Assembly (NCBI RefSeq): GCF_003696265.1
Contig: NZ_RFFH01000013.1
Coordinates: forward strand, 62,001-126,000
From: Nocardia stercoris
GTDB lineage: Bacteria; Actinomycetota; Actinomycetes; Mycobacteriales; Mycobacteriaceae
Direction of reading: 5' to 3'
DNA: 64,000 nucleotides
In this document: positions 1 through 7,118 of the stretch, one piece after another
Layout of the letters: each line of letters opens with the position of its first letter
How positions within the stretch are numbered: the first letter of the stretch is position 1
Notes under the pieces: model-generated
Seen by the model: the letters and a program-made list of their open reading frames with translations, nothing else
Databases searched by the model: none
Told to the model about the DNA's origin: nothing
Made by a program: the position numbers and the translations under genes

Positions 1-1559
1 CGCGCGGCGATGTATTCGCGGACCGGCTGCAGCACCCGCCGTACCTCGGACAGAGTGAGCGCGCGTTCGCCGACGCCCAGCAAGGTCAGGGTGACCAGTG
101 CGTTCAGGGTGATCGGGGTGACGGTGTTGATTCCCACCGCGATGTCGAAAGCCATCCGTTGCACGGCGAGATGACCCGGCTCGTCGTCGATGCCGACCGA
201 TTCCGGCAGCAGCGGATCTCCGTGCGCGGCCAGCCGTTCCCGGGCAGACATCGGTTCGCCGAACCGGATATAGACCTGGCCTGCCGAATGTTGTTGATTG
301 CGGATGTATCTGGCCAGCCAGGCCAGACCCTCCGGCTGCTTGCTGCCGCCGGTCTGCTCCTCGACGAGGGCTTCGAGTTCGTTGAGCCGCTCGTAGGTGA
401 TCGACACCGGCACCAGCATCGCATCTTCGACCCGACCCGAACGGACCGCTGCCGCAAGGTAGTTCAACAGACCGTAGCGAGGCGGCCGCAGTTTCCCGGT
501 GCGGGTCCGGCCGCCTTCGAAGTACCACTCCAGATTGAACCGCTTGGCCAGCAGGAAGGCCAGGTACTCCTCGACGACCGCCTTGTACACCTCGTCGTCG
601 CCGAAGGTGCGGCGGATGAAGATGGTGCCGGTACGTTTGGCGATCGCGCCCATCGGCCAGAAGCTGAGGTTCGCACCGCCGATGACGTGGTTGGGCGGAA
701 AGTCGTTGCGGGCCAGTGCGTCACCGAGCACGAACGGGTCGACATAAGACCGGTGGGACGGCAGAAACACCAGCGGAAAAGAACGGTTGAGCCGGCGTAG
801 ATCCGCGAGACCCGAGGTGTCGCAGTCCACCGTCCATGCCGAGGCGTGCACCGGCCGCATCGCCTGGGTGAACAGGTCGGACACCAGCCGGCTCTGCGCG
901 GCCACCAGCTCGTACAGCGCTTTCTCCGCGCGTAGATGGACGGCTGTGCGCGACAGCCCGAGGCGTTCGGCGATCCCGTCGAGGCGGGCCCGGAACGCCG
1001 CCGAGTCGAGAATCTTCTCGGCGACCAAGCGCGGCACCTTGTACCGGTCGCCGATCACGGCGCGCTCGGCACGCTCCAGCGCGACGATGCCGGAAAGGAC
1101 CACGGCCCGAGCCAACGGGTCGGCGTCGGCTCCCGGATTATCGGCACGCAGCTGCGACAGCCGTGCGGGCGCACCGGCCAGCACCAGATATCGATCGGGT
1201 GACTTGGCCACCAGACGCCGTTGCATCAGTCGGCGTGGCTTGCGCGGATTCCCGAGGGTGATCAGGTCGGTGAAGGTGGTCCGGCGCACACCGTCCCGTT
1301 CGGGCGGCAGCCACAACACCCGGATCGGGATCACCAGCGGATCGTCGCGGCGGCCGACCAGCCGGGCCGCGACCGCCGCGGTATCCAGATCGAGCTGGGT
1401 GACCGGAGCGTCGATCCCGAATTCGGCGGCGATACCGCCTTCGGCGATCCAGGTGCCGATCAACTCGCGTTCCACCCGCGACGCCGCATCGACCAGCGCC
1501 ACCACCGAATCCGGGGCGGTGGGCACGGGAGTGGTCGCGATATCGATGTGATCCAGCAT
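1..1559 (-). CDS. plsB: Glycerol-3-phosphate acyltransferase, PlsB type (3' end outside window)
   Basis: This enzyme places the first acyl chain on glycerol-3-phosphate at the membrane, opening phospholipid and triacylglycerol synthesis. Only the first 519 or so residues are in the window; mycobacterial PlsB2 proteins are near 790, so the C-terminal third is missing by truncation at the edge. The acyltransferase blocks appear in order: HRSYVD (the catalytic HX4D motif) near residue 269, GGAN and FIRRTF near 314, EGGRTRTGKL near 346 and LVPVSITYERL near 381. The ATG at 1559-1557 is chosen because GGAGG sits just upstream and no coding continues before it. It is divergent from the dehydrogenase at 1692. 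The family call is firm; assignment to one of several paralogues is not possible here. Confidence 0.9.
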   Translation of the reverse strand, partial: MLDHIDIATTPVPTAPDSVVALVDAASRVERELIGTWIAEGGIAAEFGIDAPVTQLDLDTAAVAARLVGRRDDPLVIPIRVLWLPPERDGVRRTTFTDLITLGNPRKPRRLMQRRLVAKSPDRYLVLAGAPARLSQLRADNPGADADPLARAVVLSGIVALERAERAVIGDRYKVPRLVAEKILDSAAFRARLDGIAERLGLSRTAVHLRAEKALYELVAAQSRLVSDLFTQAMRPVHASAWTVDCDTSGLADLRRLNRSFPLVFLPSHRSYVDPFVLGDALARNDFPPNHVIGGANLSFWPMGAIAKRTGTIFIRRTFGDDEVYKAVVEEYLAFLLAKRFNLEWYFEGGRTRTGKLRPPRYGLLNYLAAAVRSGRVEDAMLVPVSITYERLNELEALVEEQTGGSKQPEGLAWLARYIRNQQHSAGQVYIRFGEPMSARERLAAHGDPLLPESVGIDDEPGHLAVQRMAFDIAVGINTVTPITLNALVTLTLLGVGERALTLSEVRRVLQPVREYIAA

Positions 1560-1679
1560 GGCAGTCCTCCTTGCTGAGCGCCCTCTCATTGAAGCCCCGC
1601 CGCCGTGTGTCGCGCAGCATGTTGCGGCAACCTCGGCGCGGCGGCACGCGGCGCCGCGGGATCGGCGGCGCGCACGACC

Positions 1680-1694
1680 TACACTCGCCCGGTG
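1680..1694 (+). promoter_or_regulatory. -10 box of a leaderless transcript
   Basis: TACACT at 1680-1685 lies six bases before the GTG at 1692, the arrangement of leaderless actinobacterial mRNAs, and there is no Shine-Dalgarno sequence. It decides the start of the following dehydrogenase over longer alternatives. Confidence 0.5.
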
Positions 1695-2579
1695 ACTCGC
1701 TGGGATACCCACGATCTACCCGACCTGAGCGCCCGGACCTTCATCGTCACCGGCGCCAACAGCGGCCTGGGGGCCGCGACCACCAGGGCACTGTCCGCGG
1801 CCGGAGCGCAGGTGATCATGGCCTGCCGGGACGTGGCGAAAGCGCAGGCCCTCGCCGGCGAACTGGGCGTGAAAGTCCGGCTACAGCGGCTGGATCTGGC
1901 CGACCTGGCCTCGATCCACGAATTCGCCGCAACCGTCGACGGTGCCGACGTCCTGATCAACAACGCCGGCGTGATGGCGGTGCCGCTGCAGCGCACCCGC
2001 GACGGCTTCGAGATGCAGATCGGCACCAACCACCTGGGCCATTTCGCGTTGACCGGACTGCTCTACAACGCCGGCAAGATCGGCAGCCGGGTCGTGACGG
2101 TCGCCAGCATGGCCCACTTCGGCGGCCGGATCGACCTCGACGACCTGAACTGGGAACGCCGGCCCTACAGCCGCACCCAGGCCTATGGACAGGCCAAGCT
2201 GGCCAACGTGCTGTTCGCCCGGGAGCTGCAGCGCCGGCTGTCGGCCGTGGGATCCCCGGTGATCTCGGTGGCGGCGCATCCCGGGTACGCCGCCACATCG
2301 CTGCACCTGCACACCGGTTCGCGGCTGTTGCAGCCGGTGCTGTCGCTGGGCGCGAGCTTGCTCGCGCAGTCGGCCGAGATGGGTGCGCTGCCGTCGCTGT
2401 ACGCGGCCGCCGCGCCTGACGTCCAGCCCGGTGGGTACTACGGACCCGACGGGTTCCGCGGATTCCGCGGCTACCCGGCCCCCGCGCCGGTCGCGCCCGC
2501 CGCCACCGACGAGGTGCTGGCCCGGCGGTTGTGGGAGCTGTCCGAGGAACTCACGAAGGTGGACTTCCCGGGGTCCTGA
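1692..2579 (+). CDS. Short-chain dehydrogenase/reductase (SDR)
   Basis: An NAD(P)-dependent oxidoreductase of the classical/extended SDR family, 295 residues. The Rossmann fold starts with TGANSGLG near residue 20 (TGxxxGxG cofactor motif), followed by NNAGVMA near 98 and the catalytic pair in YGQAKLANVLF near 170 (YxxxK). It resembles the light-dependent-protochlorophyllide-reductase/retinol-dehydrogenase-like subgroup often seen in actinobacteria. The substrate cannot be told from sequence. The GTG start at 1692 is preferred because a -10 box lies six bases upstream and the SDR fold begins soon after it; an upstream in-frame start at 1605 would add a Cys/Ala/Arg-rich tail with no family match. 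It stands alone, with the plsB-type gene divergent on its left. Confidence 0.85.
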   Translation: MTRWDTHDLPDLSARTFIVTGANSGLGAATTRALSAAGAQVIMACRDVAKAQALAGELGVKVRLQRLDLADLASIHEFAATVDGADVLINNAGVMAVPLQRTRDGFEMQIGTNHLGHFALTGLLYNAGKIGSRVVTVASMAHFGGRIDLDDLNWERRPYSRTQAYGQAKLANVLFARELQRRLSAVGSPVISVAAHPGYAATSLHLHTGSRLLQPVLSLGASLLAQSAEMGALPSLYAAAAPDVQPGGYYGPDGFRGFRGYPAPAPVAPAATDEVLARRLWELSEELTKVDFPGS

Positions 2580-2709
2580 CCTGCGTTGATCCACCTCAGA
2601 GACGCCGCTGTTGTGAGCTGGGACACACCCGTGTCACACTCTCGGCGGCTGCGTCGTCGACTTGATGAAGCGGAACCACACGGTGCCGCCATCGGAGAGG
2701 ACCGGAACC

Positions 2710-3177
2710 ATGGAACAGCAGATCAACATGTACGCCACCGCGACCGGCGCCAAGCTCGTCAAGCGCGTCAACGCGGTCGGTGCCGCCCTGGCCGAGACGA
2801 AGATGCCGGTGTCCAGCGAGCTGGTCCTGTTGCGCGCCAGCCAGATCAACGGCTGCGGCTTCTGCACCGACATGCACTACAAGGACGCGATCGCCGCCGG
2901 CGAGGACCCCGTGCGCCTGAACCTGGTGGCGGCGTGGCGCGAGGCGACGGTGTTCACCGAGGCCGAGCGGGCGGCGCTGGCGTTCACCGAGGAACTCACC
3001 CGGATCGCCGACCACCACCGCGGTGTGTCGGACGAGACCTGGGCCGAGGTGCGCAAGCACTTCGACGACGAGCAGGCCACGGCGCTCACCGGCGTCGTCG
3101 CTCTGATCAACGTCTACAACCGGCTCAACGTCGCCAACCGGACCCCGGCGGGCAGCTACCAGCCCGGCCAGTTCTGA
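2710..3177 (+). CDS. Carboxymuconolactone decarboxylase/AhpD-like protein
   Basis: A small all-helical protein of 155 residues in the CMD/AhpD superfamily. The redox motif is CGFC with a following histidine (INGCGFCTDMH, near residues 48-58), as in peroxidase-linked AhpD proteins rather than in true carboxymuconolactone decarboxylases, which lack the two cysteines. The likely role is a thiol-dependent peroxidase or reductant for peroxide detoxification; this is inference from the motif. The ATG at 2710 follows GGAGAGG at 2694-2700 with good spacing, so it is preferred to the ATG at 2662. It is not obviously cotranscribed with its neighbours. In several actinobacteria such genes pair with an ECF sigma factor, but none is present here. 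Confidence 0.82.
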   Translation: MEQQINMYATATGAKLVKRVNAVGAALAETKMPVSSELVLLRASQINGCGFCTDMHYKDAIAAGEDPVRLNLVAAWREATVFTEAERAALAFTEELTRIADHHRGVSDETWAEVRKHFDDEQATALTGVVALINVYNRLNVANRTPAGSYQPGQF

Positions 3178-3560
3178 GCCGGATCGTCGCCGGGCCGCGC
3201 CGGGTGTGCGGCCCGTCGGCGGCGTCCGTGGCGCCCCGCCCGGTGCCCGGTGCGATGGGCGGCGTGCACGCAACCCGTACCGACGTCTGCCGCCTAGTCC
3301 GATCAGCGCACGGTGGGGCCGTCGTCGAGTGCGGCGCGGTTGCGCCCGCGCGTGGGGACGGCCGCGATCTTGCGGGCTCGACATAACGAATCGCCCGGTC
3401 GTGCCCCGATCTCGTCTGTCGGGGCCGTGATCGGATCACCGAGATCCGGGATGGCCGTCCGGCGCTGAACAACTGCTGGACGTCGACGAATACTGATCAC
3501 CGTGGGCCAGGCGTCCACTGCGCGGATCCGGCGGGGGATCGGAGCCGGGCACGGCTGGAC
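3178..3560. other. Intergenic region without a recognised gene
   Basis: About 380 bases between the AhpD-like gene and the aminotransferase. I see no reading frame with convincing start signals and no strong hairpin. The right end carries the promoter of the aminotransferase. Confidence 0.5.
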
Positions 3561-3575
3561 TACGCTGCGGGGGTG
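3561..3575 (+). promoter_or_regulatory. -10 box of dapC, leaderless
   Basis: TACGCT at 3561-3566 stands six bases before the GTG start at 3573, with no Shine-Dalgarno sequence. I see no clear -35 hexamer. Confidence 0.45.
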
Positions 3576-4733
3576 TCCGAATCTGCCATTGTTGCCCGTC
3601 TGCGCCCGTTCGGGGCGACCATCTTCGCCGAGATGAGCGAGCTGGCCGTCCGGCACGGCGCGGTGAATCTGGGGCAGGGCTTCCCGGACACCGACGGGCC
3701 CGCGGCCATGCTGGAGGTGGCGCGGCAGGCCATCGCCGACGGCCTCAACCAGTACCCGCCGGGGCGCGGCATGCCGGTGCTGCGGCAGGCGATCGCGGCG
3801 GATCGGTTGCGGCGCTACGGAATCGACTACGACCCGGATACCGAGGTGCTGGTCACCGTGGGCGCCACCGAAGCCATTTCGGCCGCCATCCTGGGCCTGG
3901 TCGAGCCCGGGCAGGACGTGGTGCTGATCGAGCCCTACTACGACTCCTACGCGGCGTCCGTGGCCCTGGCCGGCGCTACCCGGCGCACCGCCCGGCTGGT
4001 CGCCGACGGTGACGGATTCGCTCTCGACCTGGACAGTCTGCGCGCCGCGATCACCGCGAACACCCGTGTGCTGCTGCTGAATACGCCGCACAATCCGACC
4101 GGTGCGGTCCTGGGTCGCGCCGATCTGACCGCGATCGCGGAACTCGCGATCGAACACGACCTGATCGTGGTGTCCGACGAGGTCTACGAGCACCTGACCT
4201 GGGACGGCCACGAGCACATCAGCATCTCCACCCTGCCCGGCATGGCCGAACGCACGGTCGTGATCTCCAGTGCCGCAAAGATGTTCAGCGTCACCGGCTG
4301 GAAGACCGGCTGGGCCTGCGGGCCCGCCCGGCTGATCGACGGCGTCATCGCCGCCAAACAGTTCATGTCCTACGTCGCGGGCGGCCCGTTCCAGCCCGCG
4401 GTCGCGTATGCCCTGGACAACGAGCAGGATTGGGTACTCGGCCTCCGAGACGCCCTGTCCGCCAAGCGACTCCGCCTGTCCAAGGCCCTGGCCGACGCCG
4501 GCTTCGACGTGAAGCGCAGCGATGGAACCTATTTCGTCTGCGCCGACATCAGCCCGCTCACCGACTCCGACGGGCTCACCTTCTGCCGCGAACTCCCCGC
4601 CCGCCTGGGCGTCGTCGCCATCCCGGTCAGCGTCTTCACCGACGACAAGAAACCCTGGGACAACCTGATCCGCTTCGCCTTCTGCAAGCAGGACGCGACG
4701 CTGGACGAGGCAGTACGCCGACTGAGCGCCTGA
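3573..4733 (+). CDS. dapC: PLP-dependent aminotransferase, DapC-type
   Basis: Fold-type I class I/II aminotransferase of 386 residues. It matches, from memory, Rv0858c of M. tuberculosis, which transfers an amino group from glutamate to N-succinyl-2-amino-6-ketopimelate in the lysine/diaminopimelate pathway. Seen in the sequence: NLGQGFPDTDG near residue 30, NTPHNPTGAV near 170, SDEVYEHLTW near 200, and the Schiff-base lysine Lys236 in SSAAKMFSVTGWKTGW. The overall pattern also fits methionine aminotransferase and kynurenine aminotransferase relatives, so the substrate is less sure than the family. The GTG at 3573 gives a normal family length and follows a -10 box. A hairpin at 4800-4819 lies downstream. 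Confidence 0.85.
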   Translation: MSESAIVARLRPFGATIFAEMSELAVRHGAVNLGQGFPDTDGPAAMLEVARQAIADGLNQYPPGRGMPVLRQAIAADRLRRYGIDYDPDTEVLVTVGATEAISAAILGLVEPGQDVVLIEPYYDSYAASVALAGATRRTARLVADGDGFALDLDSLRAAITANTRVLLLNTPHNPTGAVLGRADLTAIAELAIEHDLIVVSDEVYEHLTWDGHEHISISTLPGMAERTVVISSAAKMFSVTGWKTGWACGPARLIDGVIAAKQFMSYVAGGPFQPAVAYALDNEQDWVLGLRDALSAKRLRLSKALADAGFDVKRSDGTYFVCADISPLTDSDGLTFCRELPARLGVVAIPVSVFTDDKKPWDNLIRFAFCKQDATLDEAVRRLSA

Positions 4734-4799
4734 CCAGGAGTTTCGCGGACATTTGCCTGTCCTCTCTGCCTCGAGACAGCTGGAGCCGAGTACTATGGC

Positions 4800-4819
4800 G
4801 CCATCACGCAAGTGATGGC
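4800..4819. terminator. Hairpin with GCAA tetraloop between convergent genes
   Basis: GCCATCAC pairs perfectly with GTGATGGC around a GCAA loop (GNRA type). It lies 66 bases past the aminotransferase stop and just beyond the terminator of the small gene on the other strand, so it could end either transcript. There is no T-run. Confidence 0.5.
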
Positions 4820-4824
4820 TGGGC

Positions 4825-4854
4825 GGTGTGGTGCTGCGCTAACAGCACCACACC
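4825..4854 (-). terminator. Perfect 12-bp hairpin after the 37-residue gene
   Basis: GGTGTGGTGCTG at 4825-4836 pairs without mismatch with CAGCACCACACC at 4843-4854, six-base loop. It lies eight bases past the stop codon of the small gene, a typical position for an intrinsic terminator in high-GC bacteria, where U-runs are often missing. Confidence 0.65.
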
Positions 4855-4861
4855 TGGTGGG

Positions 4862-4975
4862 CTACTTACACACCCAGCGGACCACCATCAGGGCCCCGGA
4901 GATTTCGGCAGCGACACACATCAGCATGCCGTAGTCGACCGGGGCTTTTTTGATGCCCCGTCGATGCTTGGCCAT
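4862..4975 (-). CDS. Small 37-residue protein of unknown function
   Basis: A short gene with unusually good signals. AAGGAGGTGG stands six bases before the ATG at 4975, and a perfect 12-bp hairpin follows the stop. The product begins MAKHRRGIKK, a strongly basic head, and continues with a mostly hydrophobic segment containing YGMLMCVAAE and GALMVVRWVCK, with cysteines at positions 20 and 36. That fits a small membrane-associated or secreted peptide better than a soluble enzyme, but I recognise no family. The upstream region, AT-richer than its surroundings, contains an 11-base element repeated 36 bases apart. It is transcribed alone, downstream of the aroG terminator and convergent with the aminotransferase. 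The existence of the gene is inferred from signals, not from homology. Confidence 0.6.
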   Translation of the reverse strand: MAKHRRGIKKAPVDYGMLMCVAAEISGALMVVRWVCK

Positions 4976-5068
4976 TCCCACCACCTCCTTTCTGGGCGCG
5001 GTGTCCGGACCACCGGATCCACCGCCCCTCGACTGGAGGTGTCAACACGCGATATCAGCTACTGGCCA

Positions 5069-5115
5069 GTGCAATATGGAATGCCTTGTCTACCAGCTAA
5101 ATTGGTGCAATATGG
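5069..5115. repeat. Two direct copies of GTGCAATATGG upstream of the small gene
   Basis: GTGCAATATGG occurs at 5069-5079 and again at 5105-5115, start to start 36 bases, in an AT-richer stretch 95-140 bases upstream of the 37-residue gene. On the gene's strand it reads CCATATTGCAC. Possibly two operator sites for a regulator; nothing identifies which. Confidence 0.5.
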
Positions 5116-5170
5116 GCGCTATCTCGCGTATCGGCGATATTGTCGCAACGCTGATTGCCGGTGAATACGC

Positions 5171-5217
5171 CGAAGCCCCCGCCGACGCGCACTCGAGGTG
5201 TGTCGGCAGGGGCTTCG
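5171..5217 (-). terminator. Terminator of aroG
   Basis: CGAAGCCCC at 5171-5179 and GCCGAC at 5181-5186 pair with GTCGGC at 5202-5207 and GGGGCTTCG at 5209-5217, with one mismatch and a 15-base loop. It starts about ten bases after the aroG stop codon. Confidence 0.7.
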
Positions 5218-5227
5218 ATCGGCCGGA

Positions 5228-6319
5228 TCAGGACTTGCGGCGGGCCTCCACCGCGTCGGCCAGGCGGTCGAGCGCGGTCGAGGTCGTCTCCCAGTCGATG
5301 CAGGCGTCGGTGATGGACTGGCCGTAGGTCAGCTCGTCGGCGTGGCCGAGGGTGAGGTCCTGGCGGCCGGCGACCAGGAAGCTCTCCAGCATGAGCCCGA
5401 CGACCGCGCGGTCGCCGGCGGCGATCCGCTCGGCGATATCGGTCGTCACGTCGACCTGGCGCTCGTGGTCCTTGTTCGAGTTGCCGTGGCTGGCGTCGAC
5501 CACCACGCGCTGCGGCAGCGACGACTTATCCAGGCGGACAAGGGCTTCGGCGACCGAGGCGGCGTCGTAGTTGGGGCCGGTGCTGCCGCCGCGCAGGATG
5601 ACGTGGCAGTCGTTGTTGCCGGCGGTCCGGATCAGGGCCGAGCGACCGTCCAGGTCGGTGCCGGGGAACACGTGGCTGGCCGCGGCCGCGCGGACGCCGT
5701 CGACGGCCACCTGCACGTCACCGTCGGTGCCGTTCTTGATGCCGACCGGCATACTCAGCGCGCTGGCCAGCTGCCGGTGCACCTGGCTGGCGGCGGTGCG
5801 GGCACCGATCGCGCCGTAGGAGACGAGATCGGAGATGTACTGCGGGGTGATCGGGTCGAGGAATTCGCACGCGACCGGCAGGCCGAGGGCGGTGATGTCG
5901 ACCAGGAGTCCGCGGCCCAGGCCCAGACCGGTGTTGATGTCGAAGGTGCCGTCCAGGTGCGGGTCGTTGATCAGACCCTTCCAGCCCAGCGTGGTGCGCG
6001 GCTTCTCGAAGTAGACGCGCATCACGATGTGCAGCCGGTCCGACAGCTCCGCGGACTTGGCGGCCAGGCGGCGGGCGTAGTCGAGGGCGGCCTCGGGGTC
6101 GTGCACCGAGCACGGGCCCACGATCACCATCAGGCGGTCGTCGGCACCGTCGAGGACCTGCACGGTCGCGGCGCGACCGGCCCGCACGGTGTCGGCGTGC
6201 GCATCCGTGATCGGGTGCGCCCGCCGCACGTCGGCGGGGGAGAGCAGGGGGCTGATGCTCAGCGTGCGCTGGTCGTCGAGGTCACTGTGGACGGCATCGA
6301 CATCGGCGGCGGTAGTCAT
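5228..6319 (-). CDS. aroG: 3-deoxy-7-phosphoheptulonate (DAHP) synthase, type I
   Basis: First enzyme of the shikimate pathway: it condenses phosphoenolpyruvate and erythrose 4-phosphate. The 363 residues belong to the E. coli AroF/G/H-like type I family, not to the plant-like type II family of mycobacterial AroG. Visible motifs are VGPCSVHDP near residues 68-75 (metal-binding Cys70), MRVYFEKPRTTLGWKG at 100-115, GTDGDVQVAVDGV near 200, and VVVDASHGNSNKDHE near 275. AAAAGGA lies about eight bases before the ATG at 6319. Regulation is visible: a leaderless leader peptide with Tyr-Phe-Trp-Phe codons and a hairpin precede the gene, so expression should fall when aromatic aminoacyl-tRNAs are plentiful. 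A terminator follows. A type II paralogue elsewhere in the genome is likely but cannot be seen here. Confidence 0.93.
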   Translation of the reverse strand: MTTAADVDAVHSDLDDQRTLSISPLLSPADVRRAHPITDAHADTVRAGRAATVQVLDGADDRLMVIVGPCSVHDPEAALDYARRLAAKSAELSDRLHIVMRVYFEKPRTTLGWKGLINDPHLDGTFDINTGLGLGRGLLVDITALGLPVACEFLDPITPQYISDLVSYGAIGARTAASQVHRQLASALSMPVGIKNGTDGDVQVAVDGVRAAAASHVFPGTDLDGRSALIRTAGNNDCHVILRGGSTGPNYDAASVAEALVRLDKSSLPQRVVVDASHGNSNKDHERQVDVTTDIAERIAAGDRAVVGLMLESFLVAGRQDLTLGHADELTYGQSITDACIDWETTSTALDRLADAVEARRKS

Positions 6320-6367
6320 GAGATGTTCCTTTTCTCAGCCCGACTCGCCGAGAGGATCTACCCAACA

Positions 6368-6387
6368 GAGCCGGTCTGTTCCGGCTC
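6368..6387 (-). terminator. Candidate attenuator hairpin in the aroG leader
   Basis: GAGCCGG at 6368-6374 pairs with CCGGCTC at 6381-6387 around a six-base loop, between the leader peptide stop (6402) and aroG. Its upstream arm lies next to CCCCACCCC, which could instead pair with GGTGGG inside the leader peptide region. This gives the mutually exclusive structures needed for ribosome-controlled attenuation. The pairing choice is inference. Confidence 0.5.
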
Positions 6388-6401
6388 GGGGTGGGGGAAG
6401 G

Positions 6402-6470
6402 TCAGCGCGTTTCACCGACCGGCCCACCCGGGGCCGGCTTCGTAAACCAGAAATACGCGCGCTGCTGCAC
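6402..6470 (-). CDS. Leader peptide of the aroG attenuator
   Basis: A 22-residue reading frame that begins MQQRAYFWFTKP: four aromatic codons in a row (Tyr-Phe-Trp-Phe) at positions 6-9. Its GTG start lies seven bases after the -10 box TAGTGT, and 17 bases further up is ATGACA, so the mRNA should be leaderless and begin at or near the GTG. A ribosome stalled at the aromatic codons would change the fold of the downstream GC-rich arms and permit transcription into aroG. From memory, Corynebacterium glutamicum has a comparable leader (aroR) with Phe-Tyr-Phe before its DAHP synthase gene aroF. The sequence signals here are strong; the regulatory mechanism is inferred from that parallel. Confidence 0.75.
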   Translation of the reverse strand: MQQRAYFWFTKPAPGGPVGETR

Positions 6471-6477
6471 GGGCTGG

Positions 6478-6506
6478 ACACTACCAAGCTCCACCGCGGG
6501 TGTCAT
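6478..6506 (-). promoter_or_regulatory. Promoter of the aroG leader transcript
   Basis: On the minus strand ATGACA (6506-6501) is followed after exactly 17 bases by TAGTGT (6483-6478), then by the leader GTG seven bases on. This is close to a housekeeping-sigma promoter and explains why the leader peptide has no Shine-Dalgarno sequence. Confidence 0.65.
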
Positions 6507-6642
6507 GCACCGGGTCTCGTGGGGACCACAGCCCGATCCGGAAAAGTACGACAGCGGTCAGGTATTCGCCGCACACTGTTCACACCGGGTGTTCAATATC
6601 ACTCCCGTTCGACCGCGCGCATCTCGATCGGAGGTGGGAACG

Positions 6643-6969
6643 ATGACCGGTTCGGGTGTGTCGGTCTCCGTCTCGCCGGCCGGGGCGAGGCTCGAGCCCG
6701 GCCTCGGATGCCGCGCATCGCGGACGCTGTCCGGAGTCTCCGCGCTCGGGTTCGGGCGAGCCGGCGGGCCGGATCCGCGGACTCCGGGTGCGGGCGACTT
6801 CGCGCCGTACCTGCCGGAGGTGGCCGCGGGCGGCGCGGCGGCAACGTTGCTGATCAGTTGCCGCGAGGGGTCTTCCGGTCGGGTGGGAACGGCGGTGACA
6901 GCTCGGTGTGTCCCCGCGTTCGGTGCGTCGGTCGTGGTCGACGCCGAGGAGGCCACTGCCACAGCATGA
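6643..6969 (+). CDS. Possible hypothetical protein, 108 residues
   Basis: A reading frame with GGAGGTGGG about five bases before the ATG at 6643, one of the better ribosome binding sites in the window, and with GC-rich third positions. The product is small, rich in Gly, Ala, Ser and Arg, and ends VVVDAEEATATA; I see no domain, signal peptide or membrane segment. It lies between the divergent aroG leader and the HD-domain gene and could be a real small gene or a chance frame. I recognise no family. Confidence 0.35.
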   Translation: MTGSGVSVSVSPAGARLEPGLGCRASRTLSGVSALGFGRAGGPDPRTPGAGDFAPYLPEVAAGGAAATLLISCREGSSGRVGTAVTARCVPAFGASVVVDAEEATATA

Positions 6970-7118
6970 TCGCCACGTCTGCCGGATCGGTCGATACCGA
7001 ACCGACATTGGATGCACACCTTCGGGTGGTACAACCGAAAGAGCGCCTCGGCAACGCTGCCGCGATCTGGTGAGTTCCGGGACGACTCTGCGAAAACGTA
7101 TGGGTTACAAGGGAATTC

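Noticed and set aside
1571..2419. 282-codon plus-strand frame overlapping the SDR gene in another frame
   Set aside because: Arg/Gly-rich without motifs; the overlapping frame holds the complete SDR motif set.
3303..4811. Long minus-strand frame opposite dapC
   Set aside because: The plus strand encodes a full aminotransferase with catalytic lysine; the antisense product has no motif and unlikely composition.
4866..5048. 60-codon minus-strand frame overlapping the 37-residue gene
   Set aside because: It has no ribosome binding site and no sensible composition; the other frame has both a strong Shine-Dalgarno sequence and a terminator directly after its stop.
6391..6642. Upstream extension of the 108-residue frame across the aroG leader
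   Set aside because: It would run antisense through the attenuator; the ribosome binding site favours the ATG at 6643.
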